Origin: UBA940 sp045613745
GTDB taxonomy: Bacteria > Bacteroidota > Bacteroidia > Bacteroidales > Rikenellaceae
Length of the DNA stretch: 64,000 nucleotides
NCBI GenBank assembly: GCA_045613745.1
Contig: JAZLBP010000013.1
Span: forward strand, 155,546-219,545
Reading direction: 5' to 3'
Shown here: positions 55,301 through 62,101 of the stretch, piece by piece
Layout: each line of letters opens with the position of its first letter
Position numbering within the stretch: position 1 is the first letter of the stretch
Program-made: the position numbers and the translations under genes
The notes under the pieces: generated by a model
Told to the model about the DNA's origin: nothing
What the model saw: the letters and a program-made list of their open reading frames with translations, nothing else
The model's database searches: none

Positions 55301-55653
55301 GCACCCACTACATTGTAGATGTTCAGGAGCGCAAAAAATGCCTCTTTCTTGCTTACACTTGTAGTGTGAGCAGCATTGTTACCCACCTTGCGCACATAGT
55401 GAACTGCCATCATCACTTTGTCATCACCGATGAATACCTTGAAAGGCTCACCATCAACCAACTCAAAGAGTGATGTTCGCTCCCCAATGGGCAACCCCTT
55501 CATCTCATACAAAGCCCTCACAATGTACTCCAAAGCTCTGCGAGCATTTATGGCACTCACATCAGGATTACTCACTTGATTCTCCTCTGCTGCCGCACAG
55601 AATCTGTACAGGTTGTCAAACCCTAAATCCTTTATGTAGTCGAAGTTTCTCAT
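52303..55653 (-). CDS. hsdR: Type I restriction enzyme, R (motor/nuclease) subunit
   Basis: A 1116-residue HsdR that translocates DNA and cuts it at a distance from the site recognised by HsdS. An N-terminal DUF4145-like domain (about 1-125, with RKVGNNAAHT) comes first. A PD-(D/E)xK nuclease follows (Asp near 229 in YVDYVLFG, then IEAKR near 246). Superfamily 2 helicase motifs are Walker A ATGTGKTR near 359, DEAH in IIIDEAHRS near 456, and GLTATP near 476. A long C-terminal helical part follows. It lies 14 bases after rloB, separated from hsdM and hsdS by five other genes. All catalytic motifs are intact. Confidence 0.95.
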   Translation of the reverse strand: MRNFDYIKDLGFDNLYRFCAAAEENQVSNPDVSAINARRALEYIVRALYEMKGLPIGERTSLFELVDGEPFKVFIGDDKVMMAVHYVRKVGNNAAHTTSVSKKEAFFALLNIYNVVGAILLKLRLVEEVKPFDKSLILDSIQHSVMVPTDVKSLPTDNALKVVDKEVVKAPEPVVEIACDISEAETRKMYIDLMLKEAGWDILTTEGAIQPLKACIEVEVKGMPNAHEVGYVDYVLFGGDGRPLAVIEAKRTSVSPIKGKHQAELYAECLEKLYGVRPVIYYTNGFATYIIDGLGYPPRRLYGFHTANDLELMIQQRSRKDITDFTVKDHITDRAYQKMAIKAVCEHLNKKHRKALLVMATGTGKTRVSISLVDVLMRNGWVKNVLFLADRISLVNQAHKNFVKLLPSTTTCVLSDDGERDMNARITFSTYQTMINYIDTDEKPFSVGRFDLIIIDEAHRSIFGKYGAIFNYFDAMLVGLTATPRDEVEKSTYDIFEMEQGVPNYAYELEDAVSEGYLVNYNGFNRGSMILKEGIKYNNLTDEEKQQMEQIWEYESALKGIEKVIDDHSSARDIASNEIFNYISNINTVDAVLQDLMENGLKVQYGERIGKTIIFAYNHRHAELIVERFHILYPEYGAEFCALIDNRVTYAQDLINRFEVRDNDPQIAVSVDMLDTGIDVPDVLNLVFFKVVKSKIKFMQMIGRGTRLSPDIFGGGKDKECFYIFDWCRNFEYFEKNPNGKITKESISLTERIFGLRAEIAFHLQHQKYQEDEYCRAFHDELKGILKEQVMTLSDSHISIRSKWEEVSHFKNEAAWVSLSEVDVHTLKNDIAPLLPKNTLEPMAKMFDALMLAIELSFVDEEVNAAKKIAQVKNVAGILIEKKATLPQVQVKMDTLKETLSVAAWENVSLKWLEKVRLDLRELMQFLVEEKGKKFVIDIQDVITDDGEAEGVELKVSYKQRIIDFLANNRNMPVLKKIYNLEQLSIDDINELERILWEELGSKEDYATHTQGMLCGGNVAAFIRSLIGVDRREALDMFSEFLTYSDLNAEQEDFLNTIVLYVCENGDITKEIVLNESPFDERLELFSPYMIPLGKYIDNIHNVIIPQSTQTGGYAS

Positions 55654-55667
55654 TTATTCAGGTTTTC

Positions 55668-56261
55668 TTATTTTATACCCAAATACTCTATTAAATCACC
55701 AACTTCAGTATAACTGCAATTGAAGTTGTTATCCTCTCGTAATTTTACAGACTTCTTGGCGTTCGCAATGGCATTTCTAAGACATCCTCCATTTTTGGTA
55801 AAAACGCCATTCAATGAATGCGGTCTCAAATATTTCAAACTTGTGTCATAACCGCATTTATGTTTTAACCAACTTTTTAAACCGTCATTAGTTTGTTGTG
55901 TGGTGGAACTTTCAAAGTAAAAATAGAAAAATTGTTCTATCGAAGGAAACGATTCATAAAATCGCACTTCACAATCAGTCTTTCTTACTCGTTTTCTATC
56001 ATACTTTTGTTTTAATTTTCTATAGTCCTCCATTGCTTTAGGATGCCTAACCTTAGTGTCCATATCAATTAGACAATGGATAGTCGTAGCATAATCATCT
56101 TTAGCGTATTTTGTTATGGCAGATTCCAATTCTCTAATGTTATACGGTTTAACTTGTATATAGTGAGGTTTAGTAATTAATTTATCACGGAGCGATTCAA
56201 TGTAAAATTTCTCTGTAATACCTTCTCCAAGAATGATATCTACTGTCTTTGTAGTTGCCAT
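55668..56261 (-). CDS. rloB: RloB-like TOPRIM protein
   Basis: A 197-residue protein of the RloB/OLD-like TOPRIM type, the predicted nuclease partner of the ATPase encoded just upstream. The TOPRIM residues are visible: Glu in ILGEGITEKF near residue 12-16 and the DxD in CLIDMDTKVRHP near 66-71. A conserved C-terminal helical region follows (FPSIEQFFYFYFE). The ATG at 56261 is preferred over a TTG three codons earlier. It starts 2 bases after the RloA stop. Related pairs (RloA-RloB, AbiL, PARIS-like systems) block phage by cell-level shutdown. The assignment to RloB rather than another TOPRIM family is moderate. Confidence 0.75.
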   Translation of the reverse strand: MATTKTVDIILGEGITEKFYIESLRDKLITKPHYIQVKPYNIRELESAITKYAKDDYATTIHCLIDMDTKVRHPKAMEDYRKLKQKYDRKRVRKTDCEVRFYESFPSIEQFFYFYFESSTTQQTNDGLKSWLKHKCGYDTSLKYLRPHSLNGVFTKNGGCLRNAIANAKKSVKLREDNNFNCSYTEVGDLIEYLGIK

Positions 56262-56263
56262 AC

Positions 56264-57547
56264 CTAACAATCTTTTACATTATCCAAATACGGAGAACCC
56301 AAATCAGGTTTAGCGCCCAATCTGCCAATCTTATAGGCATTGTACAGCGACAAATTCTTGTGCAATCCCATATCACTCACGCGGGTATATGATGATACAG
56401 CACTTGCTTTGTCTTTCTCAACAAGATACACCATATCTCTACGAATAAAATCCTCCTCTAATAGCAATATGTTATGTGTGGTGAAGAACAACTGAGATTG
56501 ATTGGAATTATGTAGCATTAATGCTATATAGAACACCATTAGGTCATAATGCATTCGATTACCTAACTCATCAAAGAAGTAAATATGATTTTCTGTGACA
56601 AGGTCATATAGATACTCCAATAATTCTGTAAACCGTCTTGTTCCGTCAGATTGAAGACGAGACCTAACATCAAAATCTCCATTTACAGAGTGATTTGTAA
56701 AAGAAATATCTTTTAACATAGACAACTTAATATCTTCAGGTAAATTGGATGATTTGATACGCTCTATATCCTCTAAAGAAAAGTCGTCATTTTCATCATC
56801 AACGATATTAATATTTGTAATGTTAAAGTCTGCTTTATTAAGTAATTTAATATAAAAATCCTTTTTTTGAGTATTATTGCATACGCTATCAATTCTGCTT
56901 ATCATTGATTTGTCTGCAAAATCGCCATTTACATTATGTACTTTGGTTTTAACCCATTTGTATAAGTCCGACATTATAGCAACATCATCCCTTAAGGGCA
57001 TCTTGGCAATAGTACTTAATACTGTATGATTATTAAAAGTACTATCGATAACAGCATTTTTCGCCTTGGCATACATATTAACATTGTTGCCAAAAGTTAT
57101 TTTAGGTTGCTTGCCTATACCAACGAAATCTCTCGTATAAAATTCAGCAGGAATTCCTTTGGGTGAAAACTGTAATTTTTCTCTTATTATATGTGTTTTA
57201 CAATATGATATTTCGTAATCATATTTAATCCCATCTTTATAAAAGATAACACCCAAATTAGTAGGCTGGTCTGCACATAATGCAAACGGCATATACTTTA
57301 CTACATCATCAGTCTCATCATATAAAGGATAATACAATAAGAAAAACAATGTTTCCATAGCATATAAGATATTAGATTTGCCAGAAGCATTGGCCCCGTA
57401 AAAGATTCCTAATTTATTAATATAAACATTAGGCTTTACCTCCACTGCAACAAAATCTTTGACTGTCTTATCTGCTGTGGTTGCAAAAGAAATCTCCTGT
57501 CTATCTTTAATGGACAAGAAATTCTCAACATAAAAAGAGTGTATCAT
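56264..57547 (-). CDS. rloA: RloA-like AAA ATPase (AAA15 type)
   Basis: A 427-residue SMC/ABC-like ATPase of the AAA15 group. Walker A is GANASGKS at residues 51-58. A signature-like SDGTRRF is at 300-306, Walker B FFDELGN around 324-330 and the switch His in FTTHN near 355-359. The N-terminal MIHSFYVENFLSIKDRQEISF is the usual start of this group. Together with the TOPRIM gene 2 bases downstream it forms an RloA-RloB-like pair, first noted as R-linked ORFs inside Campylobacter hsd loci, which matches the context here. It probably senses phage infection and controls its partner. Confidence 0.82.
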   Translation of the reverse strand: MIHSFYVENFLSIKDRQEISFATTADKTVKDFVAVEVKPNVYINKLGIFYGANASGKSNILYAMETLFFLLYYPLYDETDDVVKYMPFALCADQPTNLGVIFYKDGIKYDYEISYCKTHIIREKLQFSPKGIPAEFYTRDFVGIGKQPKITFGNNVNMYAKAKNAVIDSTFNNHTVLSTIAKMPLRDDVAIMSDLYKWVKTKVHNVNGDFADKSMISRIDSVCNNTQKKDFYIKLLNKADFNITNINIVDDENDDFSLEDIERIKSSNLPEDIKLSMLKDISFTNHSVNGDFDVRSRLQSDGTRRFTELLEYLYDLVTENHIYFFDELGNRMHYDLMVFYIALMLHNSNQSQLFFTTHNILLLEEDFIRRDMVYLVEKDKASAVSSYTRVSDMGLHKNLSLYNAYKIGRLGAKPDLGSPYLDNVKDC

Positions 57548-57699
57548 AGGTTTTTAGTTAGTTAATTTAGTACATAAAGAGTATGCAAATATAACTCCAA
57601 TGAATGCAAAATACAAACTTTTAGTGCGAAATCTGTAAAAATCGTACGAAAAAGCATCGAGTATCTATTAAATGCGCCTCTAGTGCTGACATCCATTGA

Positions 57700-57745
57700 T
57701 ATTTTAATCCCCAATATCTTTTATGTAGTCTAAGCCTCTTGTAAT
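57700..57745 (-). pseudogene. Possible relic of an hsdR 5' end
   Basis: In the 204-base gap between the 57752 gene and rloA, minus-strand codons read R-G-L-D-Y-I-K-D-I-G before a stop. The true HsdR start is M-R-N-F-D-Y-I-K-D-L-G, and the DNA shares an 11-base GACTACATAAA core. It lies where hsdR would begin if it followed the upstream gene directly. The match is short, so chance is possible. Confidence 0.3.
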
Positions 57746-57751
57746 ACTCAG

Positions 57752-58933
57752 TTAAAAAGGAAGCCCATCGTCTGTAAAAATAAATTTTCCTTTGTATCTA
57801 AAGAAAAGTACTAAGTATTTTTGAATGTAATTAAGTAAAGGAGTGTGATTATTCAACTTTTGTATTTTGTCAGAAGATATAAACGGATTTTCTATGCATA
57901 GTTCTAAAATATTATCTTCTTTGCAAAAAGTGTAGGATAGAGTTATTTCTTCCGAAAGTTCATTCTTACTAAAATCAAAAAGACAACCTTTAATATACCA
58001 TAGTATTGTATCAACAAAGTTTTTCCATATCAGTTGAACCTTTTTCTCATCCTCAAAGATGTGTTCATAAAAAGAAGGTATCAGTTTTGGCAAAGTTCTG
58101 CTATTTTCGGAATGTAGACTATTAAACGCCTGTACATAGTTTTCAAACATATTTTTACTGACAAAATTTACAATATAAAAATTATCCTTGTTGTTTACTA
58201 TATGACGATTGAGGTACTTAATATATTGGATTGGTTCTATATTATGTTTGCCATTATTGTCAATATAATCTTTCACCATCGAGCCTTCAAAAACTGACAA
58301 AATGTGAAATGTATAATATCGTTTGTATTTGTGTTGTTTATATTGCTCTGTTCGACTTCTTTTCTCATACCCCACAGCCTTTATGGATGTTATTATGGAA
58401 TTGTACATATCTTCATTCCCACACAAAACCACACTACTATCCTTTTGTTTGGCTTCGTTCTTATCTTTAGCGGGGCGTAGTTGCTCATAGGCAAATACAT
58501 TCTCATTAAAACTATACAACTCTCTTGTCGCAATATTAGATTTATATCGACTAATAATACTTTCTCTATAATTATTTGTCATATACTCCAATCTTTCGTC
58601 AGTTGTGCAAAAATGCAAAGGCGTCCAATCAATATTTCCATCACTACTATCAACATCTCGAGTTAAAAAACACCAAGTTTTATTTTCACTTTGTTTGCAA
58701 CTAATAATGAGAGTTGTTATATATTGTATGTTTTCAATCTCATCTAAGTGAATCTGGTATGCAACAATGTCGATTTCCCTTTCAGTACCCCTAATATCAT
58801 CTATATAATATCTATTAGTGATTACGCTCCATCCGTATTTTTTCAGAGTGCCATAAACATAGTGCTCTAATGGAAATCCCGAATGTTCAACAGCTTTTTG
58901 AATATCTTGTTTTAAGGTGTCTTCCATAATCAT
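57752..58933 (-). CDS. Putative PD-(D/E)xK nuclease-like protein in R-M locus
   Basis: A 393-residue protein I cannot assign to a named family. The N-terminal quarter looks like a restriction-endonuclease fold. Helical GFPLEHYVYGTLKKYGW is at about 19-35, then EREIDIVAYQ (Glu52/Asp55) and LIISCKQS with Lys80. The usual Glu of ExK is replaced by Ser, which occurs in some divergent PD-(D/E)xK enzymes. The rest is alpha-helical with many Tyr and Lys and no known motif. Lys/Asn/Ile-rich codon use marks it as acquired. It starts 5 bases after hsdS, so it belongs to the R-M operon. It could be a second nuclease, a modifier or an anti-phage effector. Confidence 0.5.
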   Translation of the reverse strand: MIMEDTLKQDIQKAVEHSGFPLEHYVYGTLKKYGWSVITNRYYIDDIRGTEREIDIVAYQIHLDEIENIQYITTLIISCKQSENKTWCFLTRDVDSSDGNIDWTPLHFCTTDERLEYMTNNYRESIISRYKSNIATRELYSFNENVFAYEQLRPAKDKNEAKQKDSSVVLCGNEDMYNSIITSIKAVGYEKRSRTEQYKQHKYKRYYTFHILSVFEGSMVKDYIDNNGKHNIEPIQYIKYLNRHIVNNKDNFYIVNFVSKNMFENYVQAFNSLHSENSRTLPKLIPSFYEHIFEDEKKVQLIWKNFVDTILWYIKGCLFDFSKNELSEEITLSYTFCKEDNILELCIENPFISSDKIQKLNNHTPLLNYIQKYLVLFFRYKGKFIFTDDGLPF

Positions 58934-58938
58934 TGCAT

Positions 58939-60132
58939 TTAGTTAAAGTAGTAATCCATACGGGAGTTAAACAACTCTTCGGTTTGGGTGATTGATTGCT
59001 TAATCAACTCCTTTTGTTTCTCTATCGCCTCAATCTTATCTGCAAATTGCTGTTGTATTTCCATTGATGGTAGCGGAATAGGCAAATTTCTAATTGTTCC
59101 TAACGCTACAAACTTTTGCGTTCCACCTTTGTTCTGACTTTGAATATATTGACCATAGTCAGGATTATTCAACATCGCTTGAATGTAGGTGTTGATAACC
59201 ATAGTTGAACATTCAAATTTGATGAGGGCAACATTCTTGATACAAAACTTTTTATCGGTTTCTTTCACTATTATAGGTTTGCCAATAGTCCCAATCATTG
59301 CCATGATAATATCACCACTCTCAACATACGACCTTTTGTTAATGGACTCATAATCCTCTTTGCTTATATAATTTGCAGTAGAGAAATCTATATTGCCGTC
59401 ATTAGTGATATTCTTAGATGTGATTAGTACATAATCACCACTCTCTAAATACTTAGGAGAATCGTGTGTGCCATCTCTAACATCACACACCTCTCCTAAT
59501 TTCTTAACTTCCCAACCTTTTTCGTTGGTGATGGGGTCGCCAAACATTTGGTAGAAGATTGACTGCGCCAACGCATCAAGTTGCTTCAACTGCTCACGCT
59601 TCTTCTCTATCACACCACTCAAACAATCCAACTCCGCCACTATCCTCTCCTGCTCCTCACGAGGCGGAACAGGCACACCAATGGTTTTGAGGTCAGCAAC
59701 AGATATGCTTGATTGGTTTACAGCATCTTTTCTTCTATTCGCAATTTGACTTTTGAATTTGTGAGTTTGCGTGTAGTAGTACATATAAAATGGGGAAATA
59801 AGGTTGGGGATAACCTTTAATCTCAACAGATTCATTCCGTGAATGATTGTCTCATCACCTTCTTTTACATATACAACCACACGACCAATATAAGACTTAC
59901 TATTGATATGCGACAATAGCAAATCCCCTGATTGCATTACATAGGATTGGTATTTGTCTATGGTTTCAATATCAGCATAGCCAAGTCTATCTCTATTAAA
60001 AATACCACCCGACAAGGTTTCAATTCGGGTAATAGGAAAACCTCCCGCACCTCGCTCTTGCTTGATGTTGGCACCATTCTTTATATACTCAAAACACTCT
60101 CCGAGTTTCTTTATTTCCCAACCTTGTTTCAT
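58939..60132 (-). CDS. hsdS: Type I R-M specificity subunit
   Basis: A 397-residue HsdS with two target recognition domains (about 1-160 and 205-345), each beginning with the repeated GWEIKKLGE / GWEVKKLGE start. Each is followed by a conserved helical segment: PPREEQERIVAELDCLSGVI near 157-176, and MEIQQQFADKIEAIEKQKEL near 352-371. The two TRDs differ in sequence, so the site is bipartite and asymmetric. The sequence recognised cannot be predicted by eye. It starts 2 bases after the membrane/coiled-coil gene. Confidence 0.95.
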   Translation of the reverse strand: MKQGWEIKKLGECFEYIKNGANIKQERGAGGFPITRIETLSGGIFNRDRLGYADIETIDKYQSYVMQSGDLLLSHINSKSYIGRVVVYVKEGDETIIHGMNLLRLKVIPNLISPFYMYYYTQTHKFKSQIANRRKDAVNQSSISVADLKTIGVPVPPREEQERIVAELDCLSGVIEKKREQLKQLDALAQSIFYQMFGDPITNEKGWEVKKLGEVCDVRDGTHDSPKYLESGDYVLITSKNITNDGNIDFSTANYISKEDYESINKRSYVESGDIIMAMIGTIGKPIIVKETDKKFCIKNVALIKFECSTMVINTYIQAMLNNPDYGQYIQSQNKGGTQKFVALGTIRNLPIPLPSMEIQQQFADKIEAIEKQKELIKQSITQTEELFNSRMDYYFN

Positions 60133-60134
60133 AG

Positions 60135-60806
60135 TTATTCAATTTTGCATTTTGCTCTAATGCTCTCTAAAAGAGAATTATCACAACGAACTTTTTTCTT
60201 TAACTCTGCAAATTGCTCAAGTGTTTGCATTAAAGCAGCCAACATATATCCACCCTTGAAATGCGCTCCAATATGTAAAATAAGCCCTCTCTCCATACTC
60301 CCATCAACATTATGGATGCGTTGACATCCCTGTGATAGATGTGCCTCTCCATTTTCCAAAGAGTTTATGGTATGCTGCAGCACTCTTGACATTAAACTAA
60401 GAATCTTCAAATAGCCATCTTTATTGAAAGTCTCTTTGGATAGTTTTAGTTCATAATCAACATAACTCTCTCTCAAATCCTTGAATAGATTGTCAATATG
60501 CGTCTTTTTGCGACTCAAAGCATTTTTATCAGAATTATAATATGGCTCCCATAGTAGCCTATCCAACTCCTCAATAAAGTTATCTATCTCACCATTGGCA
60601 TTGCTCAGCAATAGGTATAGCCTTTTGTATGTCTCGTACTCTTGAGCCTTAACTTGCTGCTCTTGGAGTTTGAGTTGCTGTTGTTGCAGTTCGTTCTGCC
60701 TTCTGCCCAACACATAGGTAATCACAGCAGCAACTATAGCAGCAATAATTGTTGCCACCACACTCCACCAAGCAGGGTCAGTTATAAAATCACAAAATTT
60801 CTCCAT
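60135..60806 (-). CDS. Membrane-anchored coiled-coil protein of unknown function
   Basis: I do not recognise this 223-residue protein. One transmembrane helix (about residues 14-34, WWSVVATIIAAIVAAVITYV) near the N-terminus is followed by a Gln-rich coiled coil (about 36-60, RQNELQQQQLKLQEQQVKAQ) and a helical C-terminal domain. The predicted topology puts the C-terminal domain in the cytoplasm. It lies between the palindromic repeat array and hsdS (2-base gap), so it is co-transcribed with R-M genes. Membrane-anchored effectors or sensors of defence loci are one possibility; no evidence chooses between them. Confidence 0.75.
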   Translation of the reverse strand: MEKFCDFITDPAWWSVVATIIAAIVAAVITYVLGRRQNELQQQQLKLQEQQVKAQEYETYKRLYLLLSNANGEIDNFIEELDRLLWEPYYNSDKNALSRKKTHIDNLFKDLRESYVDYELKLSKETFNKDGYLKILSLMSRVLQHTINSLENGEAHLSQGCQRIHNVDGSMERGLILHIGAHFKGGYMLAALMQTLEQFAELKKKVRCDNSLLESIRAKCKIE

Positions 60807-60828
60807 CCGCTAATTCTTCTATCACTCG

Positions 60829-60940
60829 TGCTCAAAATTTGCGTTTTTTTGAGCATATCGGGTTGTTCGTGCTCAAAATTTGCGTTTTTTTGAGCATATA
60901 ATGGTTGTTGTGCTCAAAATCTGAGGATTTTTGAGCATAT
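60829..60940. repeat. Three palindromic 41-base tandem repeats
   Basis: Units begin exactly 41 bases apart at 60829, 60870 and 60911. Each is a 30-base core TGCTCAAAA...TTTTGAGCATAT, whose 9-base arms are perfect or near-perfect inverted repeats, plus an 11-base joint containing GGTTGTT or GGCTGTT. Units 1 and 2 are almost identical; unit 3 differs in the loop. They lie between the fic stop (60949) and the start of the membrane/coiled-coil gene (60806). Confidence 0.92.
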
Positions 60941-60948
60941 AATGGCTG

Positions 60949-62097
60949 TTACTCTGTATCTGAGACTGACTCAATAGATTCTACACTGTTGGTTTCGGCT
61001 GAATTGTGGTTTAGGAAAAGGTCAATGAGTTTTGTGTTGAAATAATAGTTGCTCTTTCCGACTTTAACCTTATCGACCAAACCTGTTTCCACAATCATAT
61101 CAAGATACTTTGAGGCTGTATTACGAGCCACTTGCATATCTCGTTGGATAAATTCTATCTTAGTATAGGGGTGGAAGAAGAGATTGTTGAGTAATTCGTG
61201 CTTATACTGCTTACCAAAAATGGGGCGTAACACACTTTTATACTCACGCATCAGAGCGTCAATCTCACGAATCATCTTGATAGTATTCAATGATGTTTCC
61301 TCTATACCCTTTAAGATAAAGAGTATCCAATTACGCCACTCTTCAACATTATCCTCCTTATCTCTAATGGCTTGCAATAGGCGATAATAATCACCCTTGT
61401 TGTGGGTAATATATCGACTCAAATACAATATCGGGAGGTCAAGGAGTCCATTTGCGACCAAATACAGAATAATCAGGATACGACCTGTACGGCCATTGCC
61501 ATCGTAGAATGGATGGATACTCTCAAACTGATGATGGATAATGGCAGTTTTAATAAGGGGGTCTAAATCAGCAATATCTTCATCATTGATAAATCGTTCA
61601 AGGTTAGCCATAAGATTGTTTATCGTATCTGCATCCTGAGGAGGAATATAAATAATATTACCTTGACTATCTTTGAGAGTGGTTCCTGATGTCTTTCTAA
61701 ATCCAGCCTTATTCCCCTCAAGTCGCTCTTGTATTTGCTTAAGTACGCTATTGGTGAGCAGTCCTTTTGCTCGTACCAAACTAAAACCGATTTGAATAGC
61801 CTCACGATAATTCAGCACCTCTTTGGTTGATGCTGATACAACATAGTCCTTTGCGTTAAGGTCTGCTTTATATAGTTCATCGTGGGTGGTTACGATATTT
61901 TCAACTGCAGAACTATCCTTAGCCTCTTGAAGCGTCAAGGTGCTGATGAGGATTACCTCATTAGGAATTACTCGAGCAAAACCTTTTAACTCAGCAAGAG
62001 CACTACGGGATTTGCTGAGTTGCTTAAGAATCTCTTTGGTCTCAACATCAAATGCCAATGGCAATGTGGGAATTTTATATGTACATTTCAAGCTCAT
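60949..62097 (-). CDS. Fic family protein with C-terminal winged helix
   Basis: A 382-residue Fic protein, of a family that usually attaches AMP to target proteins. The catalytic loop HPFYDGNGRTGR is complete (His near residue 196). The N-terminal inhibitory helix motif [S/T]xxxE[G/N] is present as S62-SAV-E66-N67, so activity is probably auto-inhibited. The last 90 or so residues form a winged helix-turn-helix (IEFIQRDMQVARNTASKYLD), so it may bind DNA. It starts 4 bases after hsdM and is directly followed by the palindromic repeats. Fic genes between hsd genes are known in other gut bacteria, but the link to restriction is not understood. Confidence 0.92.
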   Translation of the reverse strand: MSLKCTYKIPTLPLAFDVETKEILKQLSKSRSALAELKGFARVIPNEVILISTLTLQEAKDSSAVENIVTTHDELYKADLNAKDYVVSASTKEVLNYREAIQIGFSLVRAKGLLTNSVLKQIQERLEGNKAGFRKTSGTTLKDSQGNIIYIPPQDADTINNLMANLERFINDEDIADLDPLIKTAIIHHQFESIHPFYDGNGRTGRILIILYLVANGLLDLPILYLSRYITHNKGDYYRLLQAIRDKEDNVEEWRNWILFILKGIEETSLNTIKMIREIDALMREYKSVLRPIFGKQYKHELLNNLFFHPYTKIEFIQRDMQVARNTASKYLDMIVETGLVDKVKVGKSNYYFNTKLIDLFLNHNSAETNSVESIESVSDTE

Positions 62098-62101
62098 ACT
62101 T

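Noticed and set aside
60829..60940. CRISPR-like array
   Set aside because: The units repeat every 41 bases, and the 11-base joints are themselves similar, so there are no unique spacers and no cas genes nearby.
60135..60940. Type III toxin-antitoxin (repeat RNA plus toxin gene)
   Set aside because: Three tandem repeats before a gene recall ToxI-ToxN, but the downstream protein has a membrane helix and coiled coil and no ToxN-like RNase features. No terminator separates repeats and gene.
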